A stretch of 64,000 bases of DNA, taken from Halichondria panicea (lineage: Eukaryota; Porifera; Demospongiae; Suberitida; Halichondriidae). The notes beneath the pieces are model-generated. The model searched no databases. It saw nothing but the letters and a program-made list of their open reading frames with translations, and had not been told where the DNA came from. The translations under genes were made by a program, and so were the position numbers. Positions within the stretch are counted from its first letter, which is position 1. Each line of letters starts with the position of its first letter. Shown piece after piece: positions 36,152-48,093 of the stretch. Location: NCBI RefSeq assembly GCF_963675165.1, contig NC_087381.1, positions 6,201,378 through 6,265,377 on the forward strand, given 5' to 3'.

Positions 36152-36200
36152 ATCCTACTGCTCCAAACACTAGAGGAAGCAGATTTGCTCTTGCCTTCAT
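36152..36200 (+). pseudogene. Relic of the IgGFc-binding exon 5' end
   Basis: After an acceptor-like CCCCTGCAG the sequence ATCCTACTGCTCCAAACACT continues as AGAGGAAGCAGATTTGCTCT and TGCCTTCAT, matching the first 49 bases of the exons at 3261 and 43722. It then breaks into unrelated AT repeat. The preceding intron end also matches 43630-43721. Confidence 0.75.
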
Positions 36201-36393
36201 TATATTCATATATATATATTATATTTATTCAGAATCAATTATATCCCGTTGCTACGTTGTTGCCAAGTGCAATATGCAGCATAATGCACTGACCGCAAAG
36301 TCATAATGCACTAACCACAAAACGCCCCTCCGGCATTAGACAGACAATTAAATTAAGCAGACAATTATTGTATCATGAGAAATAACAAGTATA

Positions 36394-37593
36394 CAGTAGA
36401 CTCTCGCTATTCCGGCTCCCTGAAGTACGGCCACCTCGATATACCAGCCATTTGGCTTGGCATGGAATGCTAGCTATATGTTTACTGCACAAAACTCACC
36501 CTGAAGTACGGCCACTCGCTATTCCGGTTACCGGCCAGTGCTGGCTGTCCCAAACCATAGATTGAAAAGGAAAGGGATTGGAAACGACCAGGCCCCCCTG
36601 TGTAAAAGGTTGAAACACTCCGCGTTATATTTCGCGCTCGCAAATATTTTCGTGGTTGATCGTTTTGTGTTGTATTTTAACTGTTTCTAGCTCTCCTATC
36701 CACTAGCGATCACTCAGGGGCTGTGAGGTACTCTAGAGAAGTAAGTTTATACCACTGACAAGCTCTGAGTCTGTTGTCTTTACTCTGTTTCCAATTTTTG
36801 TTGAGTTAAGCTTGAATTACTCTATGTCAACTTTTCTCTTTCCCTGCTGTGAAGTCAAAACAGCAAAGTACATTGCTTGACTTGGTTATTATGTATCTAA
36901 GTGCTACATAGAATGGCTTCATGCTATGGATAAGCTGTACTGTTCATAAACGTTTGCAGTATAGTCCTTCAAACTGCTTTAGTATACTTTCAGTATACTT
37001 TTAGACACACCACGGGCCTTGACCTCCCACGACTTCATAGTAAGGGCTATTCCTTCTTTTATAGCATTTATTTGTTTAGTGATAGTGGCTGCGTGGCTTA
37101 GTTGACTTTTTAGAGCTAGATTCTCTTAACTTTTTAGAAAAATCAACATTAAAAGTGATCTATTTCACTGTTTCTATGCACAGCACATTGTAGAGCAGTC
37201 AAGACAGGTAATGTGCTGACTATAAAAATAATCCTTTGTAGTTTTAGCCACACCCTATAACGCGGAGTGTTTCACACAAACATTTTCGTTTCCAATCCCC
37301 TTCCTTTTCAATCTATGCCCAAACAGGGTTTTCAATGTAATTTTATATGTGTATTACGGCCGGATATGACCTTTGGGTGTGGTTTAGCAAATAAAATTGA
37401 ATTACACTTAAATAGAGAACAAAATGATTCATTATTCTACATTATCCTCGAGACAAGAATCGCAAAAGTAGTCATTAGATTCTAGGTAAGGTTGTTTTTA
37501 AGCCGCGGCTATTTCCTGAGCTGCAGCCACCTCGCTATTCCGGCGGCCAAGCTGCATGGTCCCAAGGGTGACCGGATTAACGAGAGTCTACTG
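36394..37593 (+). mobile_element. Pogo-like TIR element (1.2 kb including a nested insertion)
   Basis: Inverted ends CAGTAGACTCTCGCTATTCC and GGATTAACGAGAGTCTACTG, flanked by TA on both sides. Internal motif CTGAAGTACGGCCAC is repeated. Without the nested 762-bp element and its duplication the host would be about 430 bp, MITE-sized. No transposase ORF. Confidence 0.75.
36556..37317. mobile_element. 762-bp TIR element nested in the pogo-like element, with 7-bp target duplication
   Basis: Ends CATAGATTGAAAAGGAAAGG then GATTGGAAACGA and the inverse at the right. It is flanked by CCCAAAC at 36549-36555 and 37318-37324, a 7-bp target-site duplication. This is the best-defined member of the family also seen at 1976, 17446 and 24364. 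No long ORF. Confidence 0.8.
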
Positions 37594-38124
37594 TATATCA
37601 AAGTAAGTCCAGCCATGCAGGAATGTTCAGCTCTACTGGAGTTTCTTTGCAACCATGCAGGTTTTAAAATTGTCCAAGGTTCATTTTGTGGAAGATTCTG
37701 TGTTCCTAGACCTAGTCCTCGACTTTGTGATGCATGTCAATTCTGCTTCACCATAGCACTAGAAGCGGCTCTTTTTGCTGGGGGCTTGAGCTGTTTTGCA
37801 GCAGTGTAGAGGCGAGTTTCTTTGGCTTGGTTGTGATGCCGAGGATAGTGGAGGGCTGTTCAAGCAGCAGTTTAAAATACACTGAGTAGTGGGGTGGGGC
37901 TGTTTCTTCGCAGCAGTAAGTAGGACTTACAACCTGGAGTAATGATTATGACAAATAATGGATAGTGTGATGTCGAAAGTATAATTTTAAAGATAACAAT
38001 AACAAAATTGCCATTAGCTGTGTCAACCAAGCCGGTCGATGTCATAATAATTATGTATTATGGGCTATATAGGATAGTGACAGAAATAATGCCATTCCCA
38101 GTAAGATTTTGTCGAGTTTAGACT

Positions 38125-38218
38125 ATGGCTAGCTCCAACAATTTGTGTTGCTTGTTCCTATTGTCTGTCCTCCTTCATACATCACTTGGAGCTGGTGATG
38201 AACCCACCCTAGACATCA
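38125..38218 (+). pseudogene. Orphan signal-peptide exon of the receptor family
   Basis: ATG at 38125 opens MASSNNLCCLFLLSVLLHTS and ends at the same phase 1 donor (ATCA|gtaagt) as the exons at 3031 and 43234. Upstream sequence (GTAAGATTTTGTCGAGTTTA) is also shared. No second exon follows before 43722, so it is either a relic of a lost gene copy or an alternative first exon for the 43.2-kb gene; the phase would fit. Confidence 0.6.
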
Positions 38219-39034
38219 GTAAGTGGTGTTGCATGTGCATGTGCTCTAATCAGCTCTTCTATCAACTGATAATATTATATAGCCTTAGATCCCACTTGTG
38301 TGTGTTTAGCAGGGAATTATGAGCCATAATCTCATAGTTTCCCAGGGAATTATAAGCTTGAGGGTATAAAGTACAAGTATAATTTTTTTGAATGCACACA
38401 GAAATGATAATAAAGCTGTAGCTAGCTGCATGATAATTAGCTATGGCTGTTCAGTTTTTTCACTACCAGTTTCTATAGGGTTTGCTGGGTTGATGGTAGG
38501 GTTCACCAGTATCTTTTCTTGTCTCTATGAGGAACACTAAGAGCCAATGATTATAACAGTTCTGGGTCCATTGTCACAAGCATGAAAGCATGTCTTCAAC
38601 TTGTAGCATTTGTCAACTTCGCCTGACTTCTGTTTCTATCCTGCAGCCATGTTTCAAACAGTAGACTCCTGTGTCTTTTTGGGAACGATAGTGCACTGTA
38701 GCATTGCTGCAAGCTGTTCCTTGCTAGCTAGCCGTACATATCAGAACAGTTTACTGAGCTGGGGGTGGGGCTTGAGTGCAGAGAAAAGAGGAGGCTGGGC
38801 TCATTTGTTGCAGAGTGCTTCCTGCACAAGATGGAGTCACTAGTTTTCCATTCCAATGTTGAAGAAGGCCAATGAAAGGTTATTTAGCAGAGAAGCAGAA
38901 ATCATCTAGCTTGTCAAAACAGGACATTTTCAAAAATAAAGCTGTTGCTAAGGCTTGCTGCTTTTATAGATACACTTCTTGCCTGAGGCAGCCAATGAAA
39001 AGTGGGATCTAAATCAGTTAGCACATGTGCATTT

Positions 39035-39110
39035 GGTATCTATGGTTATAGTGTCCCTCATCCCTCGGGCAAAGCCCTCGTGATATGGGACACTATAACA
39101 CATAGATACC
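39035..39110. repeat. Foldback hairpin (copy 1)
   Basis: GGTATCTATGGTTATAGTGT and its inverse ACACTATAACACATAGATACC surround a CCCTCGGGCAAAGCCCTCG loop. A close copy is at 42596-42672. Confidence 0.7.
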
Positions 39111-39341
39111 TCATGCCCATGTACTATCTATAACTTAGATCATGTTTGCCATAAATACTGCAATTTGATTGGCTAAAGGAAGTGTTCTATCCAACTTAGA
39201 AAATCATGTGCTTATTTAGAAAATCATGTACTTACTTAGAAAATCATGTACTTCACTTAGAAAATCATGTAGCAAAGATTAGATAAGAACATTCAAATCT
39301 GATTGGCTAAATACTCATGGTTGCTATGATCTAAAATGCTT

Positions 39342-39470
39342 AGACACTGTTTAGGAAGTTTCCACATGATTTAGAAGTCCTCAGGGCTAGTAGAACCCTC
39401 ACTGCGTTCGGGATACTACAACCAGCCCTTTGGGCTTCTAAATCATGTAGAAACTTCCTAAACAGTGTCT
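39342..39470. repeat. Foldback hairpin (AGACACTGTTTAGGAAGTTT type)
   Basis: The arms AGACACTGTTTAGGAAGTTT..CATGATTTAGAAG pair with the inverse across a loop containing CTCACTGCGTTCGGGATACT. A reverse-oriented copy is at 56390-56520, and homology continues outside the hairpin (GTACATGATTTTCTAAG-type repeats). Confidence 0.75.
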
Positions 39471-40014
39471 CATAGAAAATGCTTGTCACAAAAATGGTGC
39501 AATCTGATTGGTTACTTGGAGGTCCTTTATTTCTCATAGAGACCTCTCAGTCATTCAGAGGTCTTCTATGGAGGTCCATTATATATGTTCACTACATGCA
39601 TTTAACATTTTTTACATGATACATACAATCATACATGGAATGCTTAGCAACATCTATTTTATGCACAAGTACACACAGTTTATGTTGAAGTCATAGTAAC
39701 GATGATGCAGTGCATCATTAAAAACTAATTTTTAAAAGTCTTTGTGTTCTGCAGTGCCGCTTCGTAGCTTTAACCTCACTCTTGCAGCTACCAATAGCTA
39801 GTGCTCTAATGCAGAGCTAACTACTAAGTAGAATAGCAACTTTCTATTAACCGTTTTTGCTATGCAAGAGACGGAAACTGCCTTCAATGTGAGTTTTTTT
39901 ATGTAGACTAGCCAGAGCAAAGCTTTAATGTTGCTTGAGGTTTGTAGAAACAGAGTCTTCTTTGTATTAATAATAGCTTAGCTTGCTTAGCACTCGTCCA
40001 ACGGTCACTATGGA

Positions 40015-40105
40015 GTTTTGAGACCCTTAGGCCCTTAGTAGCACCCTTGCTACGCTCGAGATGCTACAGCCTCGGGCCTTCGGGTCTCAAAATCCCATAG
40101 AGACC
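40015..40105. repeat. Foldback hairpin
   Basis: CTATGGAGTTTTGAGACCC and its inverse GGGTCTCAAAATCCCATAG enclose CTTGCTACGCTCGAGATGCT. The loop design (stem plus CTACGCTCG-type core) resembles the other foldbacks in 39-43 kb. Confidence 0.6.
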
Positions 40106-40180
40106 TTGGACTCAGCCTATAACTATTATTTAGATCCCATTTGAGTGTATTTAGCAGGGAACTATGAGCTATAGTACCGG

Positions 40181-41104
40181 TGTCATAAAATTTTGGGCCC
40201 CCCCCATGTTTACACCCCAGGGCCTAGAATTTGAATATTTTGGGCCCCCCGGGCCTAGAATGTTAACAGTTTAGGCCCCCCAGGGGTCCATTCTGTTAAA
40301 ATTCTAGGCCCCCAACTGTGAGATTAGGCCCCCTCTTTTCTGCTATTCTTTTCTGCACGATAGAACAAAAATGAACGAAGTCAAAGAGATATAATATTAT
40401 GGTAAGGTTAGCTCTATTAGTTGACAAAGCATCAAAGAGACATGCATGCAAATACTCTGTATAAAACAACAATTCATATCTTCTTCCATATGTTTTGATT
40501 TCCTACATGGAAGAAAATCGATGTAAATTGTTGTGGAGATGCTCCAGTATATAGCATCACTAGCTCATGCAGCTCTCAATATGCATGGAATCATAGAGAG
40601 AAGAGAGAAACTCTTTTATCTATGGTGGAATCACAGTATACATGCATGTAATAAGTGCACAAGCAAGTGAGCCCTGTTAGACTGATGGAGCTAGTTTCTT
40701 TTGTGTAAAGCTCATTGTTTGAAGATTCTAGTAGTCCAGGCTTGATAAGCTTTTTGGAGTAACCCAGCTGCTCAAAAGCAGCAACCTTGAAAATCCGGGA
40801 TATATGAGGTGAATAACAGTTTCCTTTTCCTTTGTAATCTGGCTGACCAATTCGGCCCCTATATGACATAGGCTATGTGCTTCGTGCTGCATGAGGCCTG
40901 ATCCATGGAATGGTGCTGTGATGGCTGTGACCAGTTGCATGAAATGTGTGCGTGTGAGGAGAGCTCTAGTTTTATGTTGTTGTACTTTTGAGAATACGCT
41001 AATAATTTAATGGGGGGCGTAAACTTTTAAGAGGGGGCCTAGAATGTTAAAATTCTAGGCCCGGGGGGGGCCCAATCTCATGGGGGGCCTAAAATTTTAT
41101 GACA
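40181..41104. mobile_element. 924-bp TIR element inserted at CCGG
   Basis: Ends TGTCATAAAATTTTGGGCC and GGCCTAAAATTTTATGACA. It is flanked by CCGG on both sides. The repeated flank at 41865-41884 (CTATAGTACCGGTACTATAG) is the same site without the element and with one CCGG, so the target duplication is 4 bp. 5'-TGT..ACA-3' ends and a 4-bp duplication recall Ginger-type elements (inference). No transposase ORF. Confidence 0.75.
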
Positions 41105-41164
41105 CCGGTACTATAGATTGCTCTGGGCTACAAACTACAACAAGAAGATATACATGTAATAACA

Positions 41165-42400
41165 TAAAAATTATTGTAGCTAGATGCTTTGTCTAGTAAT
41201 AACAGAGCTAGAATGAAACTGAAAGAGAGAAGCTCTAGTTGTTTTTTTTGCTTTGTTTGAGGGTAGTAGGAGACACTTGTTTTTTGGGCAGTGTGCTGTA
41301 ATTTTTTGCTGCAAGGCTGCATGGGGGACATGTGTATGGAAGTGCTGGGATTCTAGCTTTGGCTTCTTCCTAAAGTTCCTTGTTCAAGAGTAGTATAGGA
41401 GCCGCTCGTTTGCTGGGCTTGTTTGCTGCAAATTATAGCTTATATAGGTGTCTTCATTTTGCTTTGTGAGAGTAGTACAAGCCGCTCGTTTCTTGGGAAG
41501 TGTGCTGGGCTTGTTTGCTGGAAAACTGGGGAGGAGCTGGATGTTTCCGTTTTGTGGGTGGAGCTAGGACTATAATTTTAACTAAGGAGGAACAGGGTTG
41601 ACTTGAATAGAGACCACAGATTTAGTAGAGACACAGAGATGCCAACTTCAGATATTAGTTTTCAAAAGAATAATGATGCAGTTACTAGGTTGGCTGTTTA
41701 TATAGGTTGACTGTTGCTAAGCTAGTGCATTTATAGTAGCCAATAGGTTTTGGGATCTAAGTTATAGTTATAGAACATGGGCAAGAGGTATCTATGTGTT
41801 ATAGTGTCTCAAAGCTCGAGGGTTTATAGATCCCATTTGAGTGTATTTAGCAGGGAACTATGAGCTATAGTACCGGTACTATAGATTGCTCTGGGCTACA
41901 AACTACAACATTGTACATTGTATTGTGATTTACAAGAAGATACACATGTAATAACATAAAAATTATTGTAGCTAGATGCAATATAATAACAGAACTAGAA
42001 TGAAAGAGAGAAGCTCTAGTTTCTTTTTTTTGGCTTTGTTCGAGAGTAGTAGGAGACGCTCGTTTTTTGGGCAGTGTGCTGTGCTTTTTTGCTGCAAGGC
42101 TGCATGGGGGAGGAGCTGGATGTATGGAAGTGCTGGGATTCTAGCTTTGGCTTCTTCCTAAAGTTCCTTTCACTTTTTTCAAGAGTAGTATAGGAGCCGC
42201 TCGTTTGCTGGGCTTGTTTGCTGCAAATTATAGCTTAGGTGTCTTCCTTTCGCTTTGTGAGAGTAGTACGAGCCGCTCGTTTCTTGGGAAGTGTGCTGGG
42301 CTTGTTTGCTGCAAAACTGGGGGAGGAGCTGGTTGTTTCCGTTTTGTGGGTGGAGCTAGCTAGGACTATAATTTTGTCCATCAAACTGAGGTGGAGGAAC
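41165..42400 (+). repeat. Segmental repeat units, copies 2 and 3
   Basis: Units at about 41165-41600 and 41958-42400 repeat the 35617 unit, including ATTGTAGCTAGATGC, GCAAGGCTGCATGGGGGA and the AGCCGCTCGTTT modules. Both are followed by AGAGACACAGAGATGCCAAC and GGTTGACTGTTGCTAAGCTA. Between them lies the empty CCGG site at 41865-41884. Confidence 0.65.
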
Positions 42401-42595
42401 AGGGTACGGGTTGACTTGAATAGAGACCACAGACTTAGTAGAGACACAGAGATGCCAACTTCAGATATTAGTTTTCAAAAGAATAATGATGCAGTTGCTA
42501 GGTTGGCTGTTTATATAGGTTGACTGTTGCTAAGCTAGTGCATTTTTAGTAGCCAATAGGTTTTGGGATCTAAATCAGTTAGAACATGTGCATTC

Positions 42596-42672
42596 GGTAT
42601 CTATGGTTATAGTGTCCCTCATCCCTCGGGCTAAAGCCCTCGAGCTTTGGGACACTATAACACATAGATACC
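42596..42672. repeat. Foldback hairpin (copy 2)
   Basis: Near-identical to 39035-39110: GGTATCTATGGTTATAGTGT, a CTCGGGCTAAAGCCCTCGAG loop, and the inverse arm. Confidence 0.7.
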
Positions 42673-43233
42673 TCATGCCCATGTTCTAACCATAACATAG
42701 TAAACATGCACTTTAATAAAACTATAATAACGCAGGTTGTGTTTAATCAAACAATTGTGCAATGTGCTATAGGCGATCGTTGTTCATGCTTTCCATCGCA
42801 GCACAGTATTATACAATGTGTGTATAATTATATATGTTCAGTTATATATAAGCTCATGTTGCCCAATATCGATATGACATAATTATTACCCAATCTTAAA
42901 TTGTAATGAATCTCATTAATATCACTTGCGAGTAATTAGAATCACAAGTTGTGGTAATACTGGGGATCTATATCAACACATCTAGGTGTAGCAAGAGTCT
43001 GACAACCTGGAGTAATGATTATGAGCCTAATAGTTTGGCTGACGAGGATAGTGGATAATGTGATATCAAAACTAAATTAACAATAACAAATTAACAGCAG
43101 TTGCCATGCATTATCTGTGTCAACCAAACAGTTGATCGAAGTTGTATATGTAAGGCTATATAGATTTAGTTAGTGAGCCAAGTATATACGGTTCAGCCAT
43201 TCCTCGTAAGATTCTGTCGAATTTAGACTAACT

Positions 43234-46200
43234 ATGGCTAGCTCACAAAGTCTGTGTTGCCTGTTCCTATTGTCTGTCCTCCTTCATATATCACTTGGAG
43301 CTAGTGATGACTTCACCATTGATAGCAGTAAATGCAATGGTCTTGTGTCAGCTGTATCTATAGACAATGTTTTGGAGGTGTCAATGGGATTTAGAAGCCC
43401 AAAAGAAATATTTAGGTATACACTATTCAAGTGGCTGAGGGCTTCTAAATCACATGGACAACACCGACAAAACTGTGTCTATAGATGGTAGTGCGCATGC
43501 GCAAATCTTGCCCTCAAGTACACGGAATACTATAGGTATACTAAGTAAATTGTAAGTATACTAAGTCCCACAGTACTATACCTGCTCTGAGGCACTTTTT
43601 CCATGTACTTCCCATGTATAGATCTTATCAACTAGTGTCTATTAAACGTATTAATTAAAGAGTACTTAAATGTACTCCTGATTTTAGTGAATGATTTATA
43701 GCTGCTTCAAAACTCCTGCAGATCCGAATGCTCCAAAATCCAGAGGAAGCAGATTTGCTCTGGCCTTCATGAACAATGCTGCTCAAAGTTCAACTGCAAC
43801 CCTACAGGAAATCGGAATTTTCATCACCACTGAGCAGGAGAGCTCAAGTTTCACCCTAGAGACACGATGGTTGGGAGTGAATGGAATAGGATTCACTGAG
43901 ACCTCTCCTGGATCTGGGTTATGGTCTCGCATGGAAATCGCTCGACGAGGAGAATTCACTTTCATCAGTCTGCCGGCAGGATGGGGTACCCAAGGAGACA
44001 TAGCCGTGCAAAACAATGGAGAAATCGATGAAGCTGAAAGACAAAAGGGATTGTTTATAACAGCAGAGGATCCAAACGATGAGCTCACTGTATATGTGCT
44101 CAATGATGAATCTACAACAACTGATGCGTACATGGCTATTAACTGTGTCGAATTTCCAAATGCTAAAAGTTACAAGTACTTTATCTTTTCATCTGGTGTG
44201 TTTGGTGGAGAGCCATTTCAGAGTCGATTTCTTTTTACTCCTTGTGAAAATGACACTACTGTCAGTGTACAAGCCTCCCAAACCCAAAACCATCCTGGTT
44301 GGGTGAACCCTAGTCCTTCAAACCCAAGTTCTCGAGTCGAATCAACGTATGGGAGGGCTTTCAATCGTTTTGACACTGTGATGACTAGCAATAATGTGGA
44401 TCTTACTGGCTCTATCATCACTTCTAACAAGCCATTGGCTGTATTTTCTGGGCATCAATGTGGAAATCCTACTGCTGTCCGAAGTTGCGACTATCTTGTA
44501 GAACAAGTGCCACCTCATCCAACATACGGTGACCTATTTTTCATGGCTCCCTTCGCTGTCAGACGAAGCGGTGAACTGTACAGAATTGGCTCAGTATCTG
44601 CTGGAGCACAAGTAACAATCAATTGTGAGTGTGCAGCAAGTTCAGCCGATGGGAATAATCGAGTTGCACTGGTTAGCGCTGGAAATGGTATTTACACGGC
44701 CACAGTGGGTGCAGGACAATACGCTGAGTGCCTAACACCTCAGAGTGCTCAGACCTATTGTTGTGTTACGTCCTCTCAACCCGTTACTATGGCTGGATAT
44801 ACACTCGGCCGTGATGCTGAACCAGTTGTTTTAGGTCGCTCTGAAAATTTTGATCCTGCCCTATATTACATACCAGCAGCTAACTCATATTTGAACAGCT
44901 ACAGCTTCACTACAGCCAAGGATTTGACCACTCAGTTCAACGGATATCTTAGCTACATCTTGCCCACTCGTATCTTCGATAATTCCACAGCAGATCAACA
45001 AAGGTTTCTTGTAAATGGAGAAACTGGAATTCCTGATGATCAATATCAAGCCATCAACTGTCGTGTGGATGGTACTGATCAGGTGTGTGCTTATGGAGGT
45101 ACCAGCAGCATAGGCCAAGGAAATTTCAACCTTACTTATGACAACATTCAAAATGGAGCATTCTGGGGATTTGCATACGGATTTTCTTTTAGAGCCTCGT
45201 TTGCTTATCCTTTGCCCTTTGAAATGGAGCCAGTTGGACGTAAGTTTCTCAAAATTCTTTTACATTTCATTTTATTATTCTCTTTGTTTATGCAGTGGCC
45301 TGGATTCGAGCTGTGGATCGAGTTGTAGTGGAATCTAGTGTAACGATAGTCGATCTCATGTTCAGTATCACCCGTGGTGATCGATCAGAGCGTAGTAGAG
45401 CATTTGCTTCCCTTCAATCCCTCACAGCTGAAGAAGGTATTTAGTCCACTATTATGCATTCCAGTCTTAATTGCTTGCAATTTCTATATCCATGCATGCA
45501 GATTCTGATTATACTGCTCCTCAACCACAAAGAAATGGTGGGCTTGATCAAAATGGCAACCTGCGATGGGGAAGAGATGGCGCCACACTCCCCAACGTTG
45601 CATATGAAGTCACTATTTTGGACGATGACATTCCAGAGCCAGTAGAAGTGGTGGAGGTGATGGTGCAGTGTGTTGAAACCGAGAATTGCTACCTGCCCAG
45701 AGCTCGGTACACCATAACCATTATTGATGATCAAGGTGAGCGTACAAATGGTATTATTGAGGCACATGTAATTGCTTGCATGCAGAGCTCCATGTAAAAG
45801 ACAGTATACTTGTTATGTGGAGAGTGGACAATAATTATCTATGATACGCTAGAAACATAAAAACGCATGTATGCAAATGGTACGTATAATTATGCCGTAG
45901 TTGCGGACATCCCTGGATGATACGCTCTAGTTGCTTGGTATCAGTAATCATTCGGTTGAGTTATTATGCCTCGGTGCGCATGCGCAAGCGAGGTATACGG
46001 TAGTGTGTTTGTGTGTCTGTGTGTGTGTGTAGACTGTTTCAGCTGCTCAAGGATCAATGAAGTGTAAGTAAGAGTTTCTATAGGCTTCTAGTCATGTTTT
46101 CTTGGCTTGGTATTTGTGGATTTGCAAAATAAAGCTTCATCTCGCTAGTTTTGCTTACTTGGAATGCCATTGCAGCCTTTTCAGAAGAGTCCGTAGCAAA

Positions 46201-48052
46201 ACTTGTTCACCGAGTGTTGCTACTCTACTTAGTAGTTAGCTCTGCACTAGAACGCTAGCTATTGGTAGCTGCAAGAGTGAGAAGAGAGCTGCAAGGCTCT
46301 GCTGACTTGCAGCCATTAATTTTAGACTTGAACTTTTGGCATCGATCGTTATTAACAACAATCATCTTCGATCATTACCCACTCCTTGAGTTTCCCTGCG
46401 ATTCTGGATTCTGCATTTAAAAATGTTCACATGATAATTATAATCAATGTGTGTATAAAAGCTAGCTATTAGTAGCTTTATGTTATGTAGCTTTGGCATC
46501 TCCACCGAGGCATCAGCACCCACGGTGCTTTCATTTGTATAAGCATTGTATTGCCCACCTTTAGGTGCCTGTTCTCCTGACCTACCTGCTTTCTCTGATG
46601 GCTCCATCTCATACAACTATGAGTTTTTCACAGAGATTGGTGGTCGACCATACGGAACAGTTGCCACGTACGAGTGTCGTACTGGAACTTTAGTAGGAAA
46701 CCGAATAAGGATTTGTGCGAATGGAGTGTGGTTAGGAAGTGTACCAAGCTGCGGGGGTAAGCTAGGTTACCATTCACTGTCAGTATTGTGGCATCCTATA
46801 ATTATAATCAATCTCTCTTGATCCTATTATACATAGTGGTCAGAGTCATGTTTGGGTTTGCAACTCTTTCCTATAGGGATAACTTGATTGGCACTATAAT
46901 TATTATAGCTTCCATTATTATAATAGTTATACTTCAGCGTCCTCGCTATTTATTTATTGCTCTCATACTCGATCTTATATGAATGTGACAAATCTCATAC
47001 AACCAGATACGCATGTAGCTATAAATGGTCTCACAATTGTGACTAGTTCAAGTACACAGCTCTGGGCAATTATATTGGTTAATTTTGAGGCGCTAGTGTT
47101 ATGTACAGTTATTGACTCGTTTTTTGCAAGTTGTTATCCAACTTCGCATCCTTTTACAGCGGTGGATTGTCCAGCACTGGCACCCATTCCAAACGGAGCT
47201 ATTGCATATGATCCTGATACGATTGCTCCTTTTGATGAGGGAACAGTGGCTACTCATACCTGTAATGAAGGTTTCATGCTGGGTGCCGGATCTGAGACTC
47301 GAACGTGTTTAGAAACAGGGAGGTGGTCTGGCTTCACTCCTGTGTGCCGAGGTATGTAGATTCGTTTCGGTTATTTATCGAATTATCTACTATCATGCGC
47401 TACAACTTCATTTGATGTCATGTCAAAAGTTAGAATTGCAACTTCGCATGCACTAGTTATGATCTGCATGTGCATGCCTTCATTTTTATGCGTCTGTGAG
47501 TATGAACATACATGTTGTACGTGGCATGTATGTTGTATGCAATCAAACTTACTGTTAATTTGTCACGTGCCTATATCCGATCGGTGTTCATGCATACAAT
47601 ATGTGCATGTGTTATCAGCTCGTGTTGCCCAATATTTTGTGTACGACTATTCTACATAATTATTCTCCTTTACAGCGCAATGTCCAGCACTAGAAAACAT
47701 TCTAAACGGAGGTTCTATTTTATATTTTCCTGACTTTACTCCTGATTTTAATGACGGAACATTGGCTACATATACCTGTGATCCTGGTTTCCGTCTAGTC
47801 GAAATTGCAACTCGATTGTGCCAAATCTCAATGACATGGACTGGCCAGCCTCCTGTGTGTGAACGTAAGATTCAATGATAGTTTATATAGCTCTGGAAAA
47901 CAAATCATTAGCACGGTAGTGCTAGTAGTAGGGTTGGGTTGTACCATTATAGTGCAGAATTATTTTATCACCTGATAATTGCAAAGTATGCTTTGAATCA
48001 CTGTTCATCTTGTAAGTTCCGTTCCGGTGCATATCTCACTGTGTATTTTACG

Positions 48053-48093
<41 letters not shown>

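Larger units (their letters stand above)
32260..38124. other. Gene-poor region filled with repeats and relics
   Basis: No intact gene is seen. It holds a pogo-like MITE (33289), a TIR-element end (34303), a segmental repeat (35617), a relic of the IgGFc exon (36152), and a nested pair of elements (36394/36556). A short stretch near 32820 (GTGGCAGTGATCAACCA) resembles the last ANK-ROC exon and may be a decayed copy. Confidence 0.5.
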
